5,028 nucleotides of DNA, taken from the NCBI GenBank assembly GCA_030150565.1, contig JASLFR010000096.1:1-5028 (forward strand). The letters run 5' to 3'. The position numbers were made by a program, and so were the translations under genes. Of this stretch, positions 1 through 5,028 are shown one piece after another. Source of the stretch: Cardiobacteriales bacterium (GTDB lineage Bacteria > Pseudomonadota > Gammaproteobacteria > Cardiobacteriales > Wohlfahrtiimonadaceae). Each line of letters starts with the position of its first letter. The first letter of the stretch is position 1. The notes under the pieces were generated by a model, which did not search any database, was not told the DNA's origin, and saw only the letters and a program-made list of their open reading frames with translations.

Positions 1-1196
1 TCTCCATTCCCAACAAACCTTACGCTCGTCTTCCACAACTCACCTTCAATGGAAATTGGCGCATGAATGGGGTCGATTATGGTGTGGAAGCTGAAGCGGT
101 TCAATTTAAGACGAAAAATTGGCGTGAATGGGATTTCCGCCCAACTAGTGCTAAACGTACAGATGTAACACTCCACGCTAAACATCGGTTCGAAAATTTA
201 TGGGGCTTCTTTGAGCCTCGTATCGCACTTCGTAATACTCAATATTTTGAACTCGATTATACCAATGAGCGGATGAAAAATCGTGATGAGAAAGAGCGGA
301 ACTTTAGTCGAACACTCCCTATAGCAAGCATCGATACAGGAATATTCCTAGAACGAGAGACCTCATTTAAAAATCTCTTTGGAGGCGGGAACTTTACTCA
401 AACATTAGAGCCTCGCCTCTTCTACCTCTACGTTCCTTATCGGTCACAAGGAGATATTCCCCGCTTCGACACCTCAAATCTTACCCCAACTTATAGCAAT
501 CTCTTTAAACATAACCGTTTTAATAGCGCTGATCGTCAAGGAGATGCAAATCAAATCACAACAGCGTTAACGACTCGATTTATCGATGATCAGTATGGGC
601 GAGAAAAGTTTGCCCTCTCGGTTGGTAAAATACACCATTTTGTTGCTCCAAGAGTCACCTTAACAAGAGATTTAAATGAAGAGGAAGCGAAAGAGTATCA
701 ACCAGAATGGTTTGTTGAAGGTCATAGCATGCTCTTGAGAGATCTCTATTCAGACTTCTCTTTTGAGTGGTCTCCAAATTCTAAAAAGATTAACCGTACC
801 ACCTTAGATCTCCGCTATCAGCCATCTCCACGTCAAGTGATCAATCTTGGATATCGTTACAATAGCGGAGAGAGCCAGCTCGGCAGCCGTACTCGATTAG
901 AGCAGATTGATCTAAACGGCTTTTGGGAGATCAATTCCCGCTGGGCCGTTGTAGGGCGCTATAACTACTCCATTGAGAATAAAGCGATGATCGATACCTA
1001 CGCTGGAGTTGAGTTTAATGACTGCTGTATGACCACACGACTAGTAGGACGCTACTATCGGGATAATCCTGCCGACGAAGAGCGTAAATGGAAAGCGTAT
1101 CTACAGGTAGAGTTTAAGGGCTTAAGCACATTTGGACAGAGTACTCAAAGCTTATGGTATGACACTATCCCTGGATATCAACCCGTCTCCTTCTAA
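1..1196 (+). CDS. lptD: LPS-assembly protein LptD, C-terminal half (5' partial)
   Basis: LptD is the outer-membrane beta-barrel that, with the lipoprotein LptE, inserts lipopolysaccharide into the outer leaflet as the last step of the Lpt pathway. The reading frame is open to the left edge (first full codon at position 3), so the ATG at 63 is internal. It gives 397 visible residues, about half of the ~780-residue E. coli protein. Recognisable family segments are PNKPYARLPQL at the left edge, TLEPRLFYLYVPYR (405-446), the GDANQITTAL region (540-570), DFSFEWSPNS and the closing GLSTFGQSTQSLWYDTIPGYQP region. An adjacent Cys pair (codons 1023-1028, in NDCCMTTR) matches the two C-terminal cysteines that in E. 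coli form the essential non-consecutive disulfides with N-terminal cysteines. Those partners lie outside the window, and no other Cys is visible here. The N-terminal periplasmic domain is also outside. The gene ends at TAA 1194-1196, before a hairpin. The next gene is convergent, so surA does not follow directly as it does in E. coli. Confidence 0.96.
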   Translation, partial: SIPNKPYARLPQLTFNGNWRMNGVDYGVEAEAVQFKTKNWREWDFRPTSAKRTDVTLHAKHRFENLWGFFEPRIALRNTQYFELDYTNERMKNRDEKERNFSRTLPIASIDTGIFLERETSFKNLFGGGNFTQTLEPRLFYLYVPYRSQGDIPRFDTSNLTPTYSNLFKHNRFNSADRQGDANQITTALTTRFIDDQYGREKFALSVGKIHHFVAPRVTLTRDLNEEEAKEYQPEWFVEGHSMLLRDLYSDFSFEWSPNSKKINRTTLDLRYQPSPRQVINLGYRYNSGESQLGSRTRLEQIDLNGFWEINSRWAVVGRYNYSIENKAMIDTYAGVEFNDCCMTTRLVGRYYRDNPADEERKWKAYLQVEFKGLSTFGQSTQSLWYDTIPGYQPVSF

Positions 1197-1209
1197 TTAA
1201 GAAGGCGAT

Positions 1210-1247
1210 AAAAAACCGAATCTAAAGCGATTTAGATTCGGTTTAAA
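1210..1247. terminator. Hairpin terminator between convergent lptD and mnmA
   Basis: A perfect 14-bp inverted repeat (left arm 1213-1226, right arm 1231-1244) encloses a 4-nt loop, GCGA on the plus strand, which fits the GNRA tetraloop pattern. Read on the minus strand, six Ts (1215-1210) follow the stem base, three of them within the stem, as expected of a rho-independent terminator for the prc-mnmA unit. Read on the plus strand, only a short T run (1242-1244) closes the stem, so termination of lptD is plausible but weaker. Its place between two convergent genes fits a shared bidirectional terminator. Termination efficiency is inferred, not shown. Confidence 0.85.
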
Positions 1248-1249
1248 GA

Positions 1250-1263
1250 TAGATTTAAATCTA
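1250..1263. repeat. 14-bp perfect palindrome over the mnmA stop codon
   Basis: TAGATTTAAATCTA is its own reverse complement and includes the mnmA stop (TAG, minus strand 1263-1261). It lies just downstream of the terminator hairpin as read on the plus strand. The sequence is all A/T except for two G/C pairs, so the palindrome may be chance. No protein binding site is recognised. Confidence 0.5.
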
Positions 1264-2370
1264 AGCGATCTTCTCTATTTTTGATTCAATGACCGCTCCT
1301 CCTAAACAGAGATCCCCAAAATAGAAGACTATCGATTGTCCAGGAGTAATTGCACGTTGCGCCTCCTCAAAGTGCACAGTGATCTTCCCCTCCTCTATCG
1401 ATGCAATTTTACATCTCTGCTCTGCTTGTCGATAACGAATCTTCGCAGTAAGATTCTCATTTATTTTATCCACCTCTGTTGAAGGGTTAATCCAGTGCAG
1501 ATCCCGAGCAATCAACCCCTCACCATAAAGATGAGGATCATTCCCCTGCACAACGATTAATTCATTCTTCTCTAAATCTTTATCTGCAACAAACCACGGC
1601 TCTCCAGTTGAGTTTTTACGTCCACCAATCTTCAAGCCCTGCCTCTGCCCTATCGTATAGAATGCAAGCCCTTGATGCTCACCAACAATCTCCCCATCAG
1701 GCATTCGCATCACACCCGATTGAGTGGGGAGATATTGCATAACAAACTCATTAAAATCGCGCTCTCCAATAAAGCAGATCCCCGTTGAATCCTTCTTATC
1801 AAATGTGATGAGACGATGTTGAAGCGCTATCTTTCTCACTTCATCTTTGCAGTAATCCCCAATCGGGAAGAGCGTATTTCTAAGCTGTTTTTGATTGAGT
1901 AGATGGAGGAAGTAACTCTGATCTTTCGCTTGATCTACCGCCTTTACCAGAAAGCTCTCCTCCTCCTCATGGCGAACTTTTGCATAATGCCCTGTTGCAA
2001 GAAAATCGGCTCCGAGCTCCTCTGCATACTCTAAAAAAGCTTTAAATTTAATCTCTTTATTACAGAGCACATCAGGATTTGGGGTTAATCCATCCTTCAA
2101 TGTCTCAATAAAGTAGGCGAAAACTCGCTCTTTATAATTCTTAGCAAAATTGACTTTATGGAGCGGAATCCCAAGCGTATCGCAAACCGATTGAGCATCA
2201 TTAAGATCCTCTTCAGCGGTGCAATACCCTTGATCAAACTCCTCTTCCCAATTCTTCATAAAGACGCCATGCACATCAGCTCCCGCCTCTTTTAAAAGAT
2301 ACGCAGCGACGGAGGAATCGACTCCGCCCGACATCCCTACAACTACTCTTTTTCCTCGAATATCTCTCAT
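1261..2370 (-). CDS. mnmA: tRNA-specific 2-thiouridylase MnmA
   Basis: MnmA is a cytoplasmic enzyme that uses ATP to adenylate C2 of U34 in tRNA-Lys, -Glu and -Gln, then transfers persulfide sulfur to give the 2-thio part of mnm5s2U. In E. coli the sulfur comes from IscS through the Tus relay. The protein has 369 residues, against 368 in E. coli. It shows the N-terminal PP-loop SGGVDS (residues 14-19) for ATP binding, ATGHYAKV (125-132), and the DQSYFL segment (150-155). Both expected catalytic cysteines are present: Cys103 in NPDVLCNKEIKF and Cys199 in STGICFIGERDF. The TIGQRQGL segment (239-246) and a C-terminal beta-barrel region (about 255-369) complete the fold. The start at 2370 is supported by AGGAA (2379-2375) four bases upstream and by the 12-bp gap from the prc stop, which implies cotranscription. 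A hairpin with a T run follows the stop. The gene looks intact and functional. Confidence 0.97.
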   Translation of the reverse strand: MRDIRGKRVVVGMSGGVDSSVAAYLLKEAGADVHGVFMKNWEEEFDQGYCTAEEDLNDAQSVCDTLGIPLHKVNFAKNYKERVFAYFIETLKDGLTPNPDVLCNKEIKFKAFLEYAEELGADFLATGHYAKVRHEEEESFLVKAVDQAKDQSYFLHLLNQKQLRNTLFPIGDYCKDEVRKIALQHRLITFDKKDSTGICFIGERDFNEFVMQYLPTQSGVMRMPDGEIVGEHQGLAFYTIGQRQGLKIGGRKNSTGEPWFVADKDLEKNELIVVQGNDPHLYGEGLIARDLHWINPSTEVDKINENLTAKIRYRQAEQRCKIASIEEGKITVHFEEAQRAITPGQSIVFYFGDLCLGGAVIESKIEKIA

Positions 2371-2374
2371 TTTA

Positions 2375-2379
2375 TTCCT
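2375..2379 (-). promoter_or_regulatory. Ribosome binding site of mnmA
   Basis: AGGAA on the minus strand lies four bases before the mnmA ATG, inside the 12-bp prc-mnmA gap. It supports the chosen start, and translation of mnmA from a shared prc-mnmA message. Confidence 0.6.
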
Positions 2380-2382
2380 AGC

Positions 2383-4482
2383 TTAATAGGTGTAATGATA
2401 ATCAATATAGTCACGAAGCACTTCTAACGCCTCATCAAGCAAGACATCTGTTTTACTCTCATCGTGTAAGTCGGTATAGAGCCCATCCTCATTCTTATAC
2501 TCTTCTAACGTCAATGGCTTCTCATTGTAGATCTCTCGAAGCTTATTCTGTAACGTTAAGCTCTCCTTCTCCCGCTCTTTTAGCTCTCGCTTACGCTCCT
2601 CTAAATTGAGGGAGAAAGTCTTTGTCCGCCAAACACGATTGATCGCCTCCACCTGCTGATTCAAAATTTTATGGCTTGGCGATGTTTTAAAACGTTTTTT
2701 ACTCAGCTTAACAAGATGCTCACGCAATCCATCCGCTAATACATTGCTCGCTCGGTAATCTTTTGCAGGCTTTATCTGATCCCAAGGGAGAACATAATAT
2801 TCACTCGCCTCTCCAATCTCTTCCGTATCGTAAAAAGAGGGGAACATTAAATCAGGCACAACCCCCTTCTCCTGAGTACTCTCACCATTTGCACGATAAA
2901 ATTGAGCAATCGTCACTTTTGTCTGACCTGGACGATCTTTTTTAGAAAGAAGCGCTTCAAGATTGATCACTGTCTGCACCGTCCCTTTTCCAAAAGTTGT
3001 TCCTCCCACAATCACTGCGCGCCCCTGATCTTGCATACTTCCAGCAAAGATCTCACTTGCAGAGGCACTCAAGCGATTTACCATGACAACTAAGGGGCCA
3101 TCAAAAATCAGATGCTCTCGATTGCTCTTGAGCTCCTCAATCGCCCCATCAAAATTGCGTGTCTGAACAATCGTTTTTCGATCATCTAAGAAGAGAGCTG
3201 AAAGATCGACAACCTCCTGCAACGATCCACCGCCATTATCGCGAAGGTCGATAACAAGACCATCAAGATCCCCCTTCTCCTGCATCTCTTGAATCAATTT
3301 TTTTACATCTCGAGTAGTGCTGCGATAATCCTTATCCCCTTTTCGGCTCGCCTCAAAATCACTATAGAAGGTAGGAAGTTTAATCACCCCTAAACGATAC
3401 TCTTTATCCCCTTTTGAGGAGGGTAGAAGACGCTCTTCTGATTTAGCCGCCTGCTTCTCAAGCTTTACCGTATCGCGAACGATTCGAACAATTTTTTCAG
3501 GTCCCTTCCCTTTATTTCCGAGCATCTGTAGACGAACTACTGTCCCCTTCTCGCCACGAACCTTCTCAACGACCTTATCAAGGCGCATTCCAACTACATC
3601 TAAAAACTCTCCATCATCCCCTTGAGCAACACCAATCACCTCATCAGAGACCGCAATCTGCTTTGTAAGATCCGCAGGCCCTCCTGGAACAATCTCCATA
3701 ATTTTGATGGAGTCCTCATCTTGGCGAAGCACCGTACCGATTCCCTGCAGAGAGAGACTCATATTGATATTGAAGTTCTCCATCTGTTTAGCAGAGTAGT
3801 AAGAGGAGTGAGGATCGTAAGTGGAGGCGACAACCGACATATAGAGATCGAAAATATCCTCAGAGGTATTTTGATCAATACGGGCACGACGCGCCTTATA
3901 ACGTTTTAGGAGACGCTCTTTCGCCTCTTTAAGATCTTTATCATCATCCGCTACTAACGTATTGATGAGCTCATGCTGAATTCGTTTACGCCAAATATCA
4001 TCTAATTCACGGCGATTCTTCGCAAAGGGCTGTTTTTTGCGATCAACTAAGATAATCTCATTGCTCTCTAAATTAAATTCATAATTGGTGAGAAGCTCCT
4101 CAACATAATCGAATCGCTCCAGCATCCGTTTCATTAACTGACCATACATTAAGAAAGGCTGCTCTAAATCTGAACGGATCAGATAATCATCAAAAAGTGT
4201 GGCGTGCTGATTGAAGCTATCGATATCCTCTTGCAAAAAATAGACCTTTTGAGGATCGAGAGCACGCAGGTAACTATCATAGATACGGAGCGAGAGCGTA
4301 TTATCAAAAGGAATTTTGACGTAGTGGTATTGAGACAGTATCACTGCATGTGCAGCGCTAATCTTCCCCTGCAGCAATGTAGGTTTTGGAAGGGTAATGG
4401 CTGAAGCTGTCGTAAAGACAACGCTCGCCATAAGTAGTAAAGAGAAGCTCAATCGCTTCATCTTTCTCATCAATTTAGACAT
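2383..4482 (-). CDS. prc: Carboxy-terminal processing (tail-specific) protease Prc
   Basis: Prc (Tsp) is a periplasmic serine protease of family S41 with a Ser-Lys dyad. It degrades or trims proteins from their C-termini; known E. coli substrates include PBP3, ssrA-tagged proteins and, with NlpI, the peptidoglycan hydrolase MepS. The product has 699 residues (E. coli 682). Residues 1-28 look like a Sec signal peptide: basic start, hydrophobic core, ASA before the likely cleavage after residue 28. A helical N-terminal region precedes a PDZ domain (about 240-330, with GIGTVL and GGPADL). The S41 protease core follows (about 360-550, with IDLRDNGGG at 411-419). By alignment with E. coli the dyad is Ser474 (SASASEIF) and Lys499 (TFGKGTVQ), with Asp485 (MQDQGR) also conserved. 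A charged, probably coiled helical C-terminal region covers about 625-650. No cysteine is present, which suits an exported protein. Met1 is preferred over Met5 and Met8 because GGAG (4492-4489) sits six bases upstream. Confidence 0.96.
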   Translation of the reverse strand: MSKLMRKMKRLSFSLLLMASVVFTTASAITLPKPTLLQGKISAAHAVILSQYHYVKIPFDNTLSLRIYDSYLRALDPQKVYFLQEDIDSFNQHATLFDDYLIRSDLEQPFLMYGQLMKRMLERFDYVEELLTNYEFNLESNEIILVDRKKQPFAKNRRELDDIWRKRIQHELINTLVADDDKDLKEAKERLLKRYKARRARIDQNTSEDIFDLYMSVVASTYDPHSSYYSAKQMENFNINMSLSLQGIGTVLRQDEDSIKIMEIVPGGPADLTKQIAVSDEVIGVAQGDDGEFLDVVGMRLDKVVEKVRGEKGTVVRLQMLGNKGKGPEKIVRIVRDTVKLEKQAAKSEERLLPSSKGDKEYRLGVIKLPTFYSDFEASRKGDKDYRSTTRDVKKLIQEMQEKGDLDGLVIDLRDNGGGSLQEVVDLSALFLDDRKTIVQTRNFDGAIEELKSNREHLIFDGPLVVMVNRLSASASEIFAGSMQDQGRAVIVGGTTFGKGTVQTVINLEALLSKKDRPGQTKVTIAQFYRANGESTQEKGVVPDLMFPSFYDTEEIGEASEYYVLPWDQIKPAKDYRASNVLADGLREHLVKLSKKRFKTSPSHKILNQQVEAINRVWRTKTFSLNLEERKRELKEREKESLTLQNKLREIYNEKPLTLEEYKNEDGLYTDLHDESKTDVLLDEALEVLRDYIDYHYTY

Positions 4483-4488
4483 CTAAAA

Positions 4489-4500
4489 CTCCAATCTCCT
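4489..4500 (-). promoter_or_regulatory. Ribosome binding region of prc with two SD-like motifs
   Basis: The minus strand carries GGAG (4492-4489), six bases before the prc ATG, and a second AGGAG (4500-4496), thirteen bases before it. The nearer motif has normal spacing and fixes the start at 4482. The farther one is too distant for this ATG and has no start codon of its own nearby, so it is probably incidental. Confidence 0.6.
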
Positions 4501-4533
4501 AATATATGGAATGAGCCTCATTCTCTCTCATTT
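4501..4533 (-). promoter_or_regulatory. Possible prc promoter and operator
   Basis: TATATT on the minus strand (4506-4501) matches the sigma70 -10 consensus at five of six positions. No convincing -35 hexamer lies 16-19 bases upstream. Instead that stretch holds a perfect 7-1-7 palindrome (4509-4515 and 4517-4523; GAATGAG, one base, CTCATTC). A third half-site, CTCATT (4527-4532), starts 10 bp from the second. Sites placed over the -10/-35 spacer often bind a regulator, but none is recognised here. If the -10 is real, the 5' leader would be only about a dozen bases and would barely include the ribosome binding site. That weakens the promoter call. Confidence 0.35.
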
Positions 4534-4540
4534 TAATCAC

Positions 4541-4574
4541 TAAAAACAATAAGCTGCCCCGAGAGGCAGCTCTT
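4541..4574 (-). terminator. Rho-independent-like terminator after serC
   Basis: The minus strand shows a 7-bp GC-rich stem (AGCTGCC paired with GGCAGCT; arms 4571-4565 and 4558-4552) with a 6-base loop (4564-4559). A T-rich tract follows (4551-4541, TTATTGTTTTTA with the last stem base). It begins 14 bp after the serC stop. It would separate serC from prc transcription, with possible read-through because the T tract is interrupted. Confidence 0.75.
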
Positions 4575-4587
4575 ATACTATCTCAAC

Positions 4588-5028
4588 TTAAGCGTATTTT
4601 AGTTCAAAATCTTTCATAAAGTGAGTTAAAGCTACAACTCCTTCAACAGGCATCGCATTGTAGAGGCTTGCTCTCATTCCCCCAACGCTTCTATGCCCTC
4701 CAAGATTGATCAACTTCGCAGCTTCCGCCTCTTTAAGGAATGTTGCATCCAATTCAGGCTTATCGAGAATAAAGGGGATATTCATCTTTGAACGAGCATC
4801 GATATGAACGGGATTTGTGTAGAAGTGGCTGCTATCAATTGCATCATAAAGAATCGCTGCTTTACGACGATTTCGCTCCTCTACCGACTCAATTCCACCC
4901 CGCGCCTTAAGATTTTTTAAGACTAAACTCATAAGGTAGATTGCAAAGGTTGGAGGGGTATTGAGCATTGAGTCATTCTTCGCTTGAATCTCATAATTGA
5001 AGACATCGGGCGTAATCGCCATCGCATT
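4588..5028 (-). CDS. serC: Phosphoserine aminotransferase SerC, C-terminal part (5' partial)
   Basis: SerC is a cytoplasmic PLP-dependent class V aminotransferase. It converts 3-phosphohydroxypyruvate and glutamate to phosphoserine and 2-oxoglutarate, the second step of serine synthesis, and in E. coli it also acts in PLP synthesis. The frame stays open to the right edge (codons for Asn and Ala precede the Met at 5022), so that Met is internal. It aligns with about residue 219 of the 362-residue E. coli protein. The 146 visible residues include SMLNTPPTFAIY, whose Asn-Thr pair contacts the PLP phosphate of the partner subunit in the dimer, and GHRSVGGMRASLYNAMP. The latter's His, first Arg and last Arg match E. 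coli His328, Arg329 and Arg335 of the substrate site. The PLP-binding lysine and N-terminal half are outside the window. The C-terminus has the family's normal length, ending soon after VALTHFMKDFE. A terminator-like hairpin follows. Confidence 0.96.
   Translation of the reverse strand, partial: NAMAITPDVFNYEIQAKNDSMLNTPPTFAIYLMSLVLKNLKARGGIESVEERNRRKAAILYDAIDSSHFYTNPVHIDARSKMNIPFILDKPELDATFLKEAEAAKLINLGGHRSVGGMRASLYNAMPVEGVVALTHFMKDFELKYA

Noticed and set aside
63..65. ATG at 63 as the lptD start
   Set aside because: The frame is open upstream to the window edge and encodes conserved LptD residues, so this Met is internal.
2763..3093. Two overlapping plus-strand open frames of about 60 codons
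   Set aside because: Both are antisense to the protease core of prc, overlap each other in different frames, and have no family resemblance.
3622..3909. Plus-strand open frame of 95 codons inside prc
   Set aside because: It lies wholly antisense to the conserved PDZ-coding part of prc, shows no recognisable domain, and prc fully explains the conservation.
4204..4404. Plus-strand open frame of 66 codons opposite the prc N-terminal region
   Set aside because: It is a shadow of prc. Its product has no signal or domain that I recognise.
4530..4549. TTGTTT (4549-4544) and TAAAAT (4535-4530) on the minus strand as a prc promoter
   Set aside because: The spacing between them is only 8 bases. TTGTTT is better explained as the T tract of the serC terminator.
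5020..5022. Minus-strand ATG at 5022 as the serC start
   Set aside because: The frame continues to the right edge, and alignment with E. coli SerC puts this Met in the middle of the protein.
1..5028. DNA uptake sequences of Pasteurellaceae or Neisseria type
   Set aside because: Reading for AAGTGCGGT and GCCGTCTGAA cores found none, and the terminator hairpin arms do not contain them.
1..5028. Mobile elements, CRISPR arrays, tRNA or other RNA genes, or a novel system
   Set aside because: Four conserved genes account for nearly all bases. The two non-coding gaps over 50 bp are short and filled by terminator and upstream signals, and no repeat array or foreign gene is visible.

Overview
The window carries four protein-coding genes on conserved housekeeping functions of a Gram-negative bacterium. 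LptD (LPS insertion into the outer membrane), an E. coli-type full-length Prc/Tsp protease with signal peptide, a proteobacterial-type MnmA and an E. coli-like SerC together suggest a gammaproteobacterium. Base composition is moderately AT-rich (judged by eye, not counted). A low-GC gammaproteobacterium such as the Cardiobacteriales/Ignatzschineria/Wohlfahrtiimonas group is possible, but that placement is a guess.

Layout: positions 1-1196 (+) hold the C-terminal half of lptD, whose 5' part lies left of the window. A 64-bp gap (1197-1260) holds a strong hairpin terminator between two convergent transcription units. On the minus strand, read right to left, come the 3' end of serC (5028-4588, start outside the window), a 105-bp gap with a serC terminator and the prc upstream region, complete prc (4482-2383), and complete mnmA (2370-1261) only 12 bp after the prc stop. 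prc and mnmA are probably cotranscribed. serC is probably a separate unit, because a rho-independent-like hairpin lies between it and prc.

The genes do not form one pathway. LptD and Prc both act in the cell envelope: LptD is the outer-membrane LPS translocon and Prc is a periplasmic quality-control and processing protease. MnmA thiolates tRNA wobble uridines. SerC makes phosphoserine for serine synthesis and also serves vitamin B6 synthesis. The prc-mnmA pair and the absence of surA directly after lptD differ from the E. coli arrangement.

I found no mobile element, CRISPR array, RNA gene, toxin or defence gene, and no sign of a new system. The items worth a second look are small non-coding signals: a 7-1-7 palindrome with a third half-site upstream of prc, a Fur-box-like sequence across the prc-mnmA junction, and a terminator that partly duplicates the mnmA 3' end.
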